Assembly (NCBI RefSeq): GCF_025997855.1
Contig: NZ_AP026560.1
Coordinates: forward strand, 1,452,001 to 1,516,000
DNA from: Deinococcus aetherius
GTDB lineage: Bacteria; Deinococcota; Deinococci; Deinococcales; Deinococcaceae
Length of the DNA: 64,000 bases
Direction of reading: 5' to 3'
Shown: one piece after another, positions 22,689 to 32,315 of the stretch
How positions within the stretch are numbered: the stretch's first letter is position 1
Layout of the letters: every line of letters starts with the position of its first letter
The notes under the pieces: model-generated
Told to the model about the DNA's origin: nothing
The model's input: the letters and a program-made list of their open reading frames with translations, nothing else
The model's database searches: none
Translations under genes and position numbers: made by a program

Positions 22689-23210
22689 ATGATCGACCTC
22701 TCGGCCCAGGCCAACGCCCCGAACGGAGGCCTCCCCTCCAGCGCCGACGCCGCCCGCCTCGCCGGGGAGATGCGGCGGCTGCACCGCTTGATCAGCGGCC
22801 GGGTGCTGCTGAACATGCAAGACGAGTTGCAGGACCACGAACTGAGCTTCACCCAGATGACGGTGATGCACCAGCTCCGGGCCCAGGCGCCACTGACCGT
22901 GACGGCGCTGGCGGAACGCGCCCGGCTGAGCCTACCCGCGATGAGCCACCTCGTCGAGCGGCTGGTGCGCCGGGGGCTCGCCGAGCGGCGGGAAAACCCG
23001 GACAACCGCCGCGAGAAACTCGTCGTGCTCACCGGGCGGGGACACGACATCGTGACCCGCATGGACGCCCAGTTCACCGGGGCGTACGAGGCCGCCTTTC
23101 GCGGGGTGCGGCCCGAGACGATCCGCGCCGCCGCCGACGCCGTGCGCGCCCTGGTGGCCGAGGTCAGCCCCGGCCCCGACTGTGCCCCCCCTTCCCAGGA
23201 GAATTCATGA
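22689..23210 (+). CDS. MarR-family transcriptional regulator
   Basis: A 173-residue winged-helix protein: LSFTQMTVMHQLRAQAPLTVTALAERARLSLPAMSHLVERLVRRGLAERRENPDNRREKLVVLT (about residues 53-117) is a full MarR winged helix. It probably represses its own operon with the DHA2 efflux pump until a ligand binds. The inverted repeat upstream is the likely target. Its stop overlaps the pump start (ATGA), and an AGGAG site precedes the pump ATG. Confidence 0.9.
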   Translation: MIDLSAQANAPNGGLPSSADAARLAGEMRRLHRLISGRVLLNMQDELQDHELSFTQMTVMHQLRAQAPLTVTALAERARLSLPAMSHLVERLVRRGLAERRENPDNRREKLVVLTGRGHDIVTRMDAQFTGAYEAAFRGVRPETIRAAADAVRALVAEVSPGPDCAPPSQENS

Positions 23211-25087
23211 CCACCCCCACCCCTTCCGGCGCACCCGCCAACCGGATCAACTACGCGCAGACGCTCGATATGCGCACCAAGCGCGTCATTCTGTTCGGCG
23301 TGCTCCTCGGGCTCTTTCTGAGTGCGCTCGACCAGACCATCGTGGCGACCGCCATGCCCCGCATCGCGGCCGACCTCAACGGGCTGAGCCTGTACTCGTG
23401 GGTCACCACCGCCTACCTCCTGACGAACACGGCGCTCGTGCCTATCTACGGCAAGCTCTCCGACCTGTACGGGCGCAAACCCATCCTGATGATCGGCATC
23501 GCCATCTTCCTGCTCGGATCGGCGCTGTGCGGCCTCTCGGGTGAGCCGTTCCTGGGGAACCTCTTCGGTGGCGGCATGATGCAGCTCGTCGTGTTCCGTG
23601 GCCTTCAGGGCGTCGGGGCGGCGGCGCTGGGCTCGGTGGCCTTCGCCATCATCGCCGACCTCTTCGAGCCGGTGGACCGGCCGCGCTACCAGGGCCTCTT
23701 CGGGGCCGTGTTCGGCCTGAGCAGCGTGATCGGGCCCCTGCTCGGCGGCTTTCTCACCGACCAGATCTCGTGGCGTTGGGTCTTTTACGTCAACCTGCCC
23801 CTCGGGCTGATCGCCCTCTCCTTCATCGCCAGCCGGATGCCCCGGCTCGCCAGCGGTCTGGAGGCGAAGGTGGACTGGCTGGGCGCGTTCCTGATCCTGG
23901 TCTTCACGGTGCCGCTGCTCCTCGCGCTGACGTGGGGGGCGGACGGCAACTACGCCTGGACGAGCCCCCTCATCCTCGGTCTGTTCGGCCTCTCCGCCGC
24001 CTCCCTCCTCGCCTTCCTGTTCGTGGAGAGCCGCCACGAGAGCCCGATCCTGCCGCTCGCCCTGTTCCGTAACCCCACCTTCGCCTGGGGGGCGGTGGCC
24101 CGCTTCCTGATCGGCGCGGGGTTCCTGGGGGCGATCCTCTTCCTGAGCCTGTACCTCGTGAACGTGCAGGGCGTGAGCGCCACCGCCGCCGGGACCGCCA
24201 CCATCCCCCTCACCGTCGGGCTGATCATCGGCTCCATCGGGTCGGGGCAGATCGCCAGCCGCATCGGGCGGTACAAGCCGCTCATCCTGATCGGCCTATT
24301 CACCGCCGCTATCGGCTTTTTCAGCCTGAGCACCCTGACCGCCGACACGCCCTACAGCGGGGTGGTGCTGCGGATGGTGCTGCTCGGCCTGGGCCTGGGG
24401 CCCGCGCTGCCCCTGTTCACCACCGCCCTGCAACTCGCGGTCAAGCCCTGGGAGATCGGCGTGGCGACGAGCGCCGGGCAGTTCTTCCAGCAGATGGGCA
24501 GCACCATCGGCACCGCGATCTTCGGGGCGCTCCTGACCGCCGGGCTCTCGACCCAGTTCACCCGCAACTTCGAGCAGGCCAAGGTAGGCCAGCCCCCCGC
24601 CGTCCAGGCGATCCTGACCCAGAGCCAGCAGGCCGCCGCGCGCAACTCGGGCGGGGGCGGCTTCGGCGCAGGTCCCCAGGCGAGCGGCACCGACCAGGCG
24701 ACGGGGCTCGCGGCGGTGCGCCGTCAGGTGGAGACCGCTGTACAGAGCGGCAACGCCGCCGCCCTAGGCCAGATCGCCCAGAACCCGGCGCTTCCCCAGG
24801 GCCTGCGCGAGGGGCTGGGCCGCATCCCCGGGCAGGCGCTCGCCACCGAGCAGGGCCGCGCGGGCGTGCTGGCGCAACTGAACGAGCAGTACGCCGCCTT
24901 CGAGGCCGCCGGGCGGCAGGTTGCGCGGGTCGTGAAGGTCTCCTTCGCGGGTGCCATCGCCAACATCTACCGCTGGAGCATCGCCGTCGCCCTGCTCGCC
25001 TTCCTCGCCACCCTGATGATGCCCAACCTCTCCATGCCCACCCGCAGGCGGGGAGAACGGGCCCCGGCGGCGCACGTCGAGGTCTGA
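23207..25087 (+). CDS. DHA2-family MFS drug efflux pump (EmrB/QacA type)
   Basis: A 626-residue inner-membrane pump with fourteen expected hydrophobic segments. LDQTIVATAMPRIAADL (about residues 37-53) is the DHA2 motif, followed by WVTTAYLLTNTALVPIYGKLSDLYGRKPIL with motif A. A ~150-residue insert near the C-terminus (FTRNFEQAKVGQPP...) precedes the last helix, a form found in several actinobacterial and Deinococcus relatives. The ATG overlaps the MarR stop. Substrates are probably hydrophobic drugs or ions, as an inference. Confidence 0.9.
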   Translation: MTTPTPSGAPANRINYAQTLDMRTKRVILFGVLLGLFLSALDQTIVATAMPRIAADLNGLSLYSWVTTAYLLTNTALVPIYGKLSDLYGRKPILMIGIAIFLLGSALCGLSGEPFLGNLFGGGMMQLVVFRGLQGVGAAALGSVAFAIIADLFEPVDRPRYQGLFGAVFGLSSVIGPLLGGFLTDQISWRWVFYVNLPLGLIALSFIASRMPRLASGLEAKVDWLGAFLILVFTVPLLLALTWGADGNYAWTSPLILGLFGLSAASLLAFLFVESRHESPILPLALFRNPTFAWGAVARFLIGAGFLGAILFLSLYLVNVQGVSATAAGTATIPLTVGLIIGSIGSGQIASRIGRYKPLILIGLFTAAIGFFSLSTLTADTPYSGVVLRMVLLGLGLGPALPLFTTALQLAVKPWEIGVATSAGQFFQQMGSTIGTAIFGALLTAGLSTQFTRNFEQAKVGQPPAVQAILTQSQQAAARNSGGGGFGAGPQASGTDQATGLAAVRRQVETAVQSGNAAALGQIAQNPALPQGLREGLGRIPGQALATEQGRAGVLAQLNEQYAAFEAAGRQVARVVKVSFAGAIANIYRWSIAVALLAFLATLMMPNLSMPTRRRGERAPAAHVEV

Positions 25088-25099
25088 GCAGGGATTGAA

Positions 25100-25140
25100 G
25101 GAAGGGGAGGACGTGGACGTGAGTTCACGCCCTCCCTTCC
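25100..25140 (+). terminator. Hairpin after the efflux pump gene
   Basis: Imperfect long stem: GGAAGGGGAGG (25100-25110) and CGTG with CACG, CCTCCCTTCC (to 25140). A short CTTT follows. Likely transcription terminator for the MarR/pump operon. Confidence 0.55.
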
Positions 25141-25155
25141 CTTTGCCCCACGCTC

Positions 25156-25161
25156 TACCCT
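25156..25161 (+). promoter_or_regulatory. -10 box for the alanyl-tRNA editing gene (leaderless)
   Basis: TACCCT six bases before the ATG at 25168; leaderless pattern. Confidence 0.5.
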
Positions 25162-25167
25162 GACCCC

Positions 25168-26361
25168 ATGACCCGTCCCCTCTACCGCGAAGAACCGGCC
25201 CGCCTCACCTTCACCGCGACCGTCACGGAGACGCGGGCGGGCGCGGTCGCCCTTGGCGCCACCGCCTTCTACCCGGAGGGCGGCGGCCAGAACGGCGACG
25301 CGGGGCGGCTGCGCTGGGAGGGGAGAGAGGCGCGCGTGCGGGATACCCGCAAGGGGGAGGGCAGCGTGGTCTGGCACGAGCTGGAGGGGCCGGTGCCGGA
25401 GGTCGGCGCGTCCGTCACGGGCGAGGTGGACCCGGCGCGGCGCTGGCGGAACTCGCAGCGGCACAGCGGCGAACACCTCCTCGCGCAGGCCTTCCACCGG
25501 GTGAGCCCCACCTTCGGGGTGGCGGCGGTGAGTATGCGCAACGCCGAATCCACCCTCGACCTGCACGGCGACCCCACCGAGGCTGACGTACGCGCGGCAG
25601 AAGCCCTGCTCCGTGAAACGCTCGCCCGCACCCCCCTGACGCTCGACACGCCGACCGTGCCCGACACGGAGCTGCACCGCTACCCCCTGCGGCGGGAGGC
25701 GAAGGTGAGCGGTGACGTGCGGCTGGTGATCTTCCGGGACCCGGACGGGGTGCCCTTCGACGTGAGCGCGTGCGGCGGCACCCACGTTCCCCACGCCTCG
25801 ATGGCGGCGCCGGTGGTCGTGCTGCGCACCGAGCGCGTCCGGGGCGGGCTCACCCGCGTCTTCTTCATGGCGGGGGAGGAGGCGGGCGAGTTCCTGGGCG
25901 GGGTGTACGCCGGGAGCCGGACGCTCGCGCAGGAATTCAGCGTCCCCGTGGAGCGGCTGCCCGAGCGGGTGGCGGCCCTGACGGAGGAACGCGGCACGCT
26001 CAGGGGGGAGGCCACCATGCTGCGCCAGCGCCTCGCCCACACGCTCGTGCGCCAAGCCCCCGCTCACGATGTCGGCGGCGTCCTTTTGCGCGAGGTGACG
26101 CTCGACGACGTGACCCTCCTCCCCCTGGCCCTGACCGACGTGCCCCGGGGCGAGGTGGTGGCCGCCCTTGCCCCCGGCGGACGCTGCGGGGTCGGCAGCG
26201 CCCGCGAGGACGTGCCCGCCGGGACCCTGCTGGGCCGCGCCCTGGAGGTGACCGGCGGCAGGGGGGGAGGTCGGCCCACGCTCGCCCAGGGAACGACGGG
26301 GCGGCCCGGGGAGTTCGTGGGGGCGGTGAGGGAGGCCCTGTTCGCCCTCACACGCGCATGA
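25168..26361 (+). CDS. Alanyl-tRNA editing protein (AlaX-type)
   Basis: A 397-residue free-standing editing enzyme that removes misacylated Ser/Gly from tRNA-Ala. The zinc site of the editing domain is visible: H in RHSGEHLL (HxxxH, about residues 97-104) and CGGTHVPH (CxxxH, about residues 200-207). The C-terminal ~150 residues resemble the DHHA1 oligomerisation/RNA domain of alanyl-tRNA synthetase (MLRQRLAHTLV, GGRCGVGSARED). The length fits the longer AlaX type with a C-terminal domain. Its TGA lies just before the next gene. Confidence 0.9.
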   Translation: MTRPLYREEPARLTFTATVTETRAGAVALGATAFYPEGGGQNGDAGRLRWEGREARVRDTRKGEGSVVWHELEGPVPEVGASVTGEVDPARRWRNSQRHSGEHLLAQAFHRVSPTFGVAAVSMRNAESTLDLHGDPTEADVRAAEALLRETLARTPLTLDTPTVPDTELHRYPLRREAKVSGDVRLVIFRDPDGVPFDVSACGGTHVPHASMAAPVVVLRTERVRGGLTRVFFMAGEEAGEFLGGVYAGSRTLAQEFSVPVERLPERVAALTEERGTLRGEATMLRQRLAHTLVRQAPAHDVGGVLLREVTLDDVTLLPLALTDVPRGEVVAALAPGGRCGVGSAREDVPAGTLLGRALEVTGGRGGGRPTLAQGTTGRPGEFVGAVREALFALTRA

Positions 26362-26387
26362 CGTTCGCCGTGCGAAAATCGTCACGC

Positions 26388-28082
26388 ATGAAAAGAAACC
26401 TGATGCTGGTGGGGGCGGCGCTCAGCCTGAGCGGGTGCTCCCAGGTCCTCGGTCCGGCCCAGCCCGACGTGACGGTGACGGTCATCGGCGTAAACGACTT
26501 CCACGGCAATCTGCTGCCCACGAGCTTCCGGGTGCCCGACCCGAACGACCGCACGAAGACGGTGACGGTGCAGGCGGGCGGCATCGAGACCATCGGTGGC
26601 ATTCTCGCCGATGCGCGCAAGGCCAATCCCAACACCGTCTTCGTGGGTGTGGGCGACATGACGGGCGCCTCGCCCCTGATCAGCGGCCTGCTGCGCGACG
26701 AGCCCACCATCGACGCGCTGAGCAAGCTGGACATGAAGGTCAACGTGGTGGGCAACCACGAGTTCGACTACGGCTTCGCCGAGTTGCAACGCTTCCAGAA
26801 GGGCGGCTGCAACTCGAACGATCCCACCCGCGCCTGCAAGTACGAGAACCCCTTCCCGGGGGCCAAATATACCTACATCGCCTCGAACGTCATCGACGAG
26901 AAGACGGGCGCCCTCGCCCTCCCCGCCTACAAGATCGTGACGGTCGGCCCGGCGCGGATCGCCTTCGTCGGTGCAGTCCTCAAGGACACCCCCACCGTCG
27001 TCACCCCCTCGGGCGTGGCGGGACTCCGGTTCGAGGACGAGGTGGCGGCGATCAACCGGGTCATCCCGCAGCTCAAGCGTGGGAACGTGGACGCGATCAT
27101 CGCCCTCGTGCACCAGGGCGGCGCGAGCACGGACGCCTTCGACGTGGTGGACTGCAAGACCTTGAGCGGCCCCATCGTGGACATCGCCAAGGGGCTCGAC
27201 CCCGCCGTCAGCGCGATCATGACGGGCCACACCCACCGGGGCTACAACTGCCGCGTGCCCGGCCCAGACGGCAAGGAGCGCGTCGTCATTCAGGGCGACG
27301 CCTTCGGCCACCTCCTCCAGCGCCTCGACCTGAGCATCGACACCCGCCGGAACGAGGTGGTGTCCGTCGAGGCGAGAAACGTCCTCGTGGACGCGACGAA
27401 CGGGCCCAAGGACGCCGCGATGACCGCCATCGTGCAGAAGGCGAAGGCGATCACCGACCCGGTGGCCCAGCAGCCCATCGCCACCCTCGGCGTCGAGCAG
27501 ATCACCCGCGCGCAGAACAAGGCGGGGGAGAGCGCCCTCGGTGACGTGATCGCCGACTCGCAGCTCGCGGCCACCCGCGCCCCCGAGAAGGGCGGCGCCG
27601 TGATCGCCCTCATGAACCCCGGCGGCATCCGCGCCGACCTGCCCGCCAACGTGCCCAACCCCACCCGCCGGGTGACCTACGGCGATACCTTCGCGGTGCA
27701 GCCCTTTGGGAACATCCTGACCGTGATCACCCTGACGGGCGCCCAGATCAAGGCCGCGCTGGAGCAGCAGTTCGACAACCCCTCCGCCGGGCAAAACCGC
27801 ATCCTCCAGGTCAGCGAGGGCTTCGCCTACACCTGGGACAACGCCCGGCCCAAGGGTGACAAGGTCGTGACCGTCACCCTGAACGGCCAGCCCCTCGACC
27901 CGGCGGCGAGCTACCGGGTCACCGTCAACAACTTCCTGGCGGACGGCGGCGACAACTTCACCGTCTTCACCCAGGGCACGAACCGTCTGGGTGGCGACCT
28001 GGACCTCGACGCCTTCCAGAACTACCTGCGCGGCAAGGAAGTGACCCCGCCGCCCACGAACCGCATCACCCGCCTGAACTGA
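26388..28082 (+). CDS. 5'-nucleotidase/metallophosphatase lipoprotein (UshA family)
   Basis: A 564-residue two-domain exported enzyme. The N-terminus MKRNLMLVGAALSLSGC is a lipoprotein signal. The metallophosphatase core has VNDFHGNL, NHEFDYGF, GHTHRGYN and the metal-binding residues; the C-terminal 5'-nucleotidase domain has NPGGIRADLP and YGDTFAVQPFGN. It cleaves phosphate from nucleotides outside the membrane, in line with UshA/YfkN proteins. The open frame extends far upstream across alaX; an ATG at 26358, overlapping the alaX stop, is an alternative start that would lengthen the signal. Confidence 0.9.
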   Translation: MKRNLMLVGAALSLSGCSQVLGPAQPDVTVTVIGVNDFHGNLLPTSFRVPDPNDRTKTVTVQAGGIETIGGILADARKANPNTVFVGVGDMTGASPLISGLLRDEPTIDALSKLDMKVNVVGNHEFDYGFAELQRFQKGGCNSNDPTRACKYENPFPGAKYTYIASNVIDEKTGALALPAYKIVTVGPARIAFVGAVLKDTPTVVTPSGVAGLRFEDEVAAINRVIPQLKRGNVDAIIALVHQGGASTDAFDVVDCKTLSGPIVDIAKGLDPAVSAIMTGHTHRGYNCRVPGPDGKERVVIQGDAFGHLLQRLDLSIDTRRNEVVSVEARNVLVDATNGPKDAAMTAIVQKAKAITDPVAQQPIATLGVEQITRAQNKAGESALGDVIADSQLAATRAPEKGGAVIALMNPGGIRADLPANVPNPTRRVTYGDTFAVQPFGNILTVITLTGAQIKAALEQQFDNPSAGQNRILQVSEGFAYTWDNARPKGDKVVTVTLNGQPLDPAASYRVTVNNFLADGGDNFTVFTQGTNRLGGDLDLDAFQNYLRGKEVTPPPTNRITRLN

Positions 28083-28090
28083 GGGCAGGT

Positions 28091-28138
28091 CGGCAAGAGG
28101 GGGAGAGGTGAATCCACCCCTCCCCCTTCCCCTTGCCG
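28091..28138. terminator. Bidirectional terminator between convergent genes
   Basis: CGGCAAG (28091-28097) pairs with CTTGCCG (28132-28138), enclosing GGGGGAG-type and CTCCCCC-type inner arms and a short loop, then TTT. It lies between the 5'-nucleotidase and the M28 peptidase, so it can serve both. Confidence 0.65.
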
Positions 28139-28145
28139 TTTCCCG

Positions 28146-29315
28146 TTATCTGCGGGCAGGCGCGGCGCTCAGCACGGCGTCCACCGTCTTCAGGGCCACG
28201 TCCACCGTCTGCCGGATGAGCGCGGGGTCGGCCACGGTGTCGCCCGGCTGGTGGTAGTTGGGGTCGATTCCCGTGTGGAAGAAGAGCGTCGGCACCCCTG
28301 CCTGGGCGAACGAGGCGTGGTCGCTCCCGCCGCCCCCGCCCGAGAACGACCCCAGGGCCGGGTTCGCCTCGCGGGCGGCGTTCACGAGCGCGGCGTCCCC
28401 GCTCACCCCCAGGGGATCGACGTTCACGCCCACCATGTCGAAGTTGAACATGGCCCTCAGGCCCCCCACCAGGGCCGCGTTGTCCTTCACGAAGGCCCGC
28501 GAGCCGCGCAGCCCGTCCTCCTCGCCGTCGAAGAGGACGAAGAAGCTCCGCGCCGCCAGCGGGGTATTCGCCGCCCGCCGCGCGAGGTCGAGCACCGCCA
28601 GCGTGCCCGAGAGGTTGTCGTTCGCCCCCGGCGCCCCGGCCACCGAGTCCATGTGGGCGCCGAAGAGCATCTGCGGCTTGGTGACCCCCGCCTTGAAGGC
28701 GACCACGTTCACGCCGCGCACGTCGCCCTGGCGCACCCGCACGCTCAGGGCCACGCGCTGCCCCTCGCGCAGGCCCGCGCCCGTGGCGGACGAGACCCCC
28801 AGCACGGGCAGCTCCACCCGTTCGCCGAGGGTGCCCCCGCGCAATTCCCCGGCCTCGTTGTTCACGACGATGAGGCCCCGCGCCCCCGCCGCGAGGGCGT
28901 TTCTGGCCTTCTGGGCGAAGGGAATCTGCCCGCGCCGCACCACGGCGACCTTGCCCCGCACGTCCACCCCCCGGAAGTCCTCGGGCGTGCCGACGCCGGG
29001 CACGAGGGCCACGGGCGCGCTGACCTCCCCGCCCGCGCTGCCCTGGAGGGCGACGCCCCGGAGGGTCCGTTCCCCCACCCGCACGTCCGAGCCGAGGTCG
29101 TCGAAGCGGGGGTAGGAGAAGGCCTCCCGGCGGGTGGTGTACCCCAGGGTGCGGAGCTGCCCCTCCAGGTACGTGCGGGCCTGTTCGTTGGCGGGGGTGC
29201 CCGTCACCCGGGGGCCGAATTTCAGGACGGTGGAGAAGTCGTTCTCGATGGAGGCGAAGGCGGATGAACCCAGGACCAGAGCGCCCAGCACGGCGCGCAC
29301 CCCAACTTGTCGCAT
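28146..29315 (-). CDS. M28-family metallo-aminopeptidase (exported)
   Basis: A 389-residue secreted peptidase with a signal peptide (MRQVGVRAVLGALVLGSSAFA). A protease-associated insert (residues about 95-190) precedes the M28 core, where zinc ligands sit in GAHMDSVAGAPGANDNLSG, FDGEEDGLRG, NFDMVG and YHQPGDT. It probably trims N-terminal residues from peptides outside the cytoplasm. The ATG at 29313-29315 is chosen over an upstream frame because it begins the signal peptide. No clear ribosome site was seen. Confidence 0.88.
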   Translation of the reverse strand: MRQVGVRAVLGALVLGSSAFASIENDFSTVLKFGPRVTGTPANEQARTYLEGQLRTLGYTTRREAFSYPRFDDLGSDVRVGERTLRGVALQGSAGGEVSAPVALVPGVGTPEDFRGVDVRGKVAVVRRGQIPFAQKARNALAAGARGLIVVNNEAGELRGGTLGERVELPVLGVSSATGAGLREGQRVALSVRVRQGDVRGVNVVAFKAGVTKPQMLFGAHMDSVAGAPGANDNLSGTLAVLDLARRAANTPLAARSFFVLFDGEEDGLRGSRAFVKDNAALVGGLRAMFNFDMVGVNVDPLGVSGDAALVNAAREANPALGSFSGGGGGSDHASFAQAGVPTLFFHTGIDPNYHQPGDTVADPALIRQTVDVALKTVDAVLSAAPARR

Positions 29316-29509
29316 GGAGCCAGGAGAGCACGGGGGGGGATGAGTTGCCCCACGGAGACATGAGCCGGTCCCGGCCGGACGTGCGATGTGTAGCGTGGCC
29401 CACGACATGACCCGTTCCCCTATTGAAACGCTGACTCGCCTATGTGCCTAACCTTAAGTCCACCTTAACCCACTCTCCGCCCCGCCTCACGACCCTGCAC
29501 ACTACGGAC

Positions 29510-30295
29510 ATGACGGGCAAGGGCAGGGTCATCAGGGACGATGTGCCGCCGGGGGACCCCGGCACGGTGGTCGTGACGGGCGCGACGCGGGGCATCGGGC
29601 GGGCGGTGGCGGAGCTGTACGCCGAGCGGGGGCACCGGGTCCTGAGCGTGGACCTGACCATGCCCCCCGTGCTGCGAGGGCAGCCGCGCGTGCGGGCGGA
29701 CGTGAGCACCGCCGCCGGGCGCGAGCGCATCCTGCGGGCCGCGCGGCCCCTGGGGACCATTGGGGTCCTGGTGAACAACGCCGCGTATCAGGGCGCGCAC
29801 GGCAGCGTGCTGGAGGTCAGCGAGCGCGGCTGGATGCGCGCTCTCGGCGTCAATCTCACCGCGCCCCTCCTGCTCACGCGCACCCTGTTCGACCTGATGG
29901 GTCCGGGCAGCGCCGTGGTGAACGTCGCCTCGGTGCAGGGACTCTTCGCCGAGCAGAACAACGCCGCCTACAACGCGAGCAAGGGCGGCCTCGTCAACCT
30001 CACCCGCTCGATGGCCCTCGACCTCGCCCCGCGCGGCGTGCGGGTGAACGCCGTCGCCCCCGGCGCCATCGCTACCGAGGGCGTCTTGCAGGCCATCGCC
30101 ACCAGCCCCGACCCGGGGCAGACCCGCCGCGACTACGAGGACCTCCACGCCCTGCGCCGCCTCGGCGAGCCGCGCGAGGTCGCCCAGGTCATCTACTTCT
30201 TGGGCGGCCCCGAGGCCAGCTTCCTGACGGGCGCCATCCTGCCGGTAGACGGCGGCATGACGGCGAGCTTCATGATGGCGGGGAGGCCAGTGTAG
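29510..30295 (+). CDS. Short-chain dehydrogenase/reductase
   Basis: A 261-residue [25 protein letters not shown] (about residues 19-40) is the cofactor loop, NNAAYQG the structural motif, and [12 protein letters not shown] contains the YxxxK active site. The C-terminal ILPVDGGM is typical of classical SDRs. Cofactor and substrate cannot be read. The start chosen is the ATG at 29510 directly before the core; a longer frame from 29444 has a poor N-terminus. The gene borders the AT-rich TIR island. Confidence 0.87.
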   Translation: MTGKGRVIRDDVPPGDPGTVVVTGATRGIGRAVAELYAERGHRVLSVDLTMPPVLRGQPRVRADVSTAAGRERILRAARPLGTIGVLVNNAAYQGAHGSVLEVSERGWMRALGVNLTAPLLLTRTLFDLMGPGSAVVNVASVQGLFAEQNNAAYNASKGGLVNLTRSMALDLAPRGVRVNAVAPGAIATEGVLQAIATSPDPGQTRRDYEDLHALRRLGEPREVAQVIYFLGGPEASFLTGAILPVDGGMTASFMMAGRPV

Positions 30296-30405
30296 TAAAA
30301 TTTGGACGTTCCCGGTTGTGATGGTCACTGCTAAGTCATGATTCAAATGTTTGTGCTTTGTCAAGATCGATACAAGTGCGTGTATCACACCTAACCCCCA
30401 CATCT

Positions 30406-31146
30406 TCAATCTCTTTTACTTGTGTAACTCATGATGATGCTGGTGCGCATTTCGCTGTCTATGCGTAGTCTAACCAACGCTTCAATAAGTTGACTCGCTG
30501 TTAGATTGTAGTAATGGGCTTGTTTTAATAAAAAGCTGACATTATTGAGTCCCGAAATGTCGGCATTAGGACTAGTAACTAGTCTAATGTACTCATCCAC
30601 CACAGCACTATTTACTTTTAAATTTCCATCATTATTACCTTCAGTGAAGTTCGTGTAACCGCTATCTTGAGTTGTAACATAAGGTTGGGTGGACCGTGCT
30701 CCTAGAATTCTTCTTAATTGTCGCACTGCTACACCCGTAGCACTTTCCATATTATTGTCACTTCTGTTGCTATCGTACTCAAGTGGGGTAATACCCATCA
30801 GATCTGAAGGAATTTTTAGGTTTCGTCTGTCTATTGGGACCAGAAAAAACACATTTGTTGGCGATATTATACCCATAAATAAACCAAGTTCAAAAATCAC
30901 ATTGTCACGAGGAGCCCAGCTCTCTTGGTTTCTTGAATTAACTAAATCATCGTGGTTGAGTACTATGACCGCATACTTAATGCTACGCGCTATTCCAATC
31001 AATGAGGGTAGATTGTACTGACCAGGCTCAAAAACTCCTTCTGACCATAATACATGTTCAGCAAAATGTACTATCCCGTCTGCAAAGGCTTCAGCAACTC
31101 GAAGTGACTCTTTTGATGATCCTATGAAAACTCTAGGCCTCTCCAC
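30406..31146 (-). CDS. Orphan TIR-domain protein (CAP12/Pycsar effector type)
   Basis: A 246-residue protein. Residues 1-130 match the predicted nucleotide-binding TIR family (PF10137): RVFIGSSKESL at the start, RSIKYAVIVLNHDDL in the middle, and RDNVIFELGLFMG with the presumed catalytic E86. PF10137 TIRs are NADases in anti-phage systems such as CD-NTase CAP12 and Pycsar. The C-terminal ~110 residues are not STING-like and were not recognised. No cyclase, ligand sensor or other partner is beside it. The gene is markedly AT-rich against a GC-rich background. The start is a GTG 22 bases after the dsbB stop. Confidence 0.8.
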   Translation of the reverse strand: MERPRVFIGSSKESLRVAEAFADGIVHFAEHVLWSEGVFEPGQYNLPSLIGIARSIKYAVIVLNHDDLVNSRNQESWAPRDNVIFELGLFMGIISPTNVFFLVPIDRRNLKIPSDLMGITPLEYDSNRSDNNMESATGVAVRQLRRILGARSTQPYVTTQDSGYTNFTEGNNDGNLKVNSAVVDEYIRLVTSPNADISGLNNVSFLLKQAHYYNLTASQLIEALVRLRIDSEMRTSIIMSYTSKRD

Positions 31147-31168
31147 GTAAGGAGTATAAAGCCTTCCC

Positions 31169-31603
31169 CTACAGCCTCCGCTCCCGCCCCCAGCCCAGGA
31201 GCCCGATGACCAGCGTGAAGGCGATCAGGGCGAGGGCGGGAATGGTCAGCACCGAGTTGAGGTTGGCGAGGGGACCACCCCACACCGGCCAGTGGACGTT
31301 GCAGGGCACGGCGTTCGCGGCACTGCACACCCGCAGTGTTTCGATCACGCCCCAGTCCTCCAGGTTGTGCACGAGGGCGACGAGCCAGCCGAGCAGGGCG
31401 AGCGGGAGTGCGTAGGCCCGGATACTCAGGTCACCGCGCAGGGCCGCGATGCCGAGGAGCAGGGCAAGGGGGTACATGGCGACGCGCTGGAACCAGCACA
31501 GGACGCACGGCGCGAAGCCCCGCACCTCGCTGAAGTACAGGCTACCGAGGGTGGCGGCCAGCGCCACGACCCAGGCGAGGTAAAGGCGGTTATCGCGGGT
31601 CAC
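31169..31603 (-). CDS. Disulfide bond formation protein B (DsbB-like)
   Basis: A 144-residue membrane protein with four hydrophobic segments. The reactive pairs are C-x2-C in [10 protein letters not shown] (about residues 31-36) and the second pair in CSAANAVPC (about residues 92-100), as in DsbB. It passes electrons from DsbA to quinone. Start is GTG at 31601-31603 with AAGGGA upstream. It directly follows the DsbA-like gene on the same strand (10 bases), so the two form an oxidative folding unit. Confidence 0.88.
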   Translation of the reverse strand: MTRDNRLYLAWVVALAATLGSLYFSEVRGFAPCVLCWFQRVAMYPLALLLGIAALRGDLSIRAYALPLALLGWLVALVHNLEDWGVIETLRVCSAANAVPCNVHWPVWGGPLANLNSVLTIPALALIAFTLVIGLLGWGRERRL

Positions 31604-31613
31604 GCCCGGTCCC

Positions 31614-32303
31614 TTACTGGAGGGCGGCGTCGATGGCGGCCCCGACCGTCGCCGCGTCGTAGCTGGGGAGGAGCCTGCCATTCACGTAGATCGCCGGGGT
31701 GCCGGTCGCGCGGGCGTCCTGGGCCTGCCGCTCGTCGGCATCCACGGCGGCGGCGGTCTCGTTGCCGTCGAGGCAGGAGTTGAAGCGGGCCTGGTCGAGG
31801 CCGTCCACGCTGCCCGCGAGTTCCTTGAGGCGAGAGGCCGAGGCCCAGACCTCGCTCTCGGAACCCTGGGCGCGGAAGAGGATCTGCTTCATGCGCTCGT
31901 ACGCCTGGCTGCCCCCCTGGACGAAGGCGCACTCGGCCGCCTGCGCGGCGAGCTTGCTGTCGTCCACGGGAAGCCGGGCGTTCTGGGCGAGGAAGGGGAA
32001 GTTGAGCGACACGAGCTTCGCCTTGCCGGTGTCGATGTACTTCGAGCGGATCTCGGGCAGGAACTCCTCCTCGAACCGCTTGCAGTTGGGGCACTTGAAG
32101 TCCTCGAACACCACGAGGGTGACGGGCGCGTCCTCCTGCCCCAGCACGGGTTGATTGCTCAGGTCGAAGCTCACCGTCTGCCCGTCCCCGGCGGCGGGCC
32201 TGCCGCGCACCGCGAACAGCGCGAGCGCGATGAGCACGGCGGCGATCAGGGTGCCGATCACGAGGACCGTGCGATTGGAGTCGTTGCCCTTGAGTCTGGT
32301 CAC
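31614..32303 (-). CDS. DsbA-like thiol-disulfide oxidoreductase
   Basis: A 229-residue protein anchored by one N-terminal helix ([20 protein letters not shown]). The thioredoxin-fold part has the active site [17 protein letters not shown] (CPNC) and [17 protein letters not shown] with the cis-proline loop. It belongs to the DsbA/DSBA-like group common in Deinococcus and probably oxidises exported proteins with the DsbB next to it. The start is GTG with TAGACT six bases upstream, so the message is probably leaderless. Confidence 0.9.
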   Translation of the reverse strand: MTRLKGNDSNRTVLVIGTLIAAVLIALALFAVRGRPAAGDGQTVSFDLSNQPVLGQEDAPVTLVVFEDFKCPNCKRFEEEFLPEIRSKYIDTGKAKLVSLNFPFLAQNARLPVDDSKLAAQAAECAFVQGGSQAYERMKQILFRAQGSESEVWASASRLKELAGSVDGLDQARFNSCLDGNETAAAVDADERQAQDARATGTPAIYVNGRLLPSYDAATVGAAIDAALQ

Positions 32304-32309
32304 GCAGGC

Positions 32310-32315
32310 AGTCTA
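32310..32315 (-). promoter_or_regulatory. -10 box for the dsbA-dsbB unit (leaderless)
   Basis: TAGACT on the minus strand, six bases before the GTG start of the DsbA-like gene. Confidence 0.5.
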
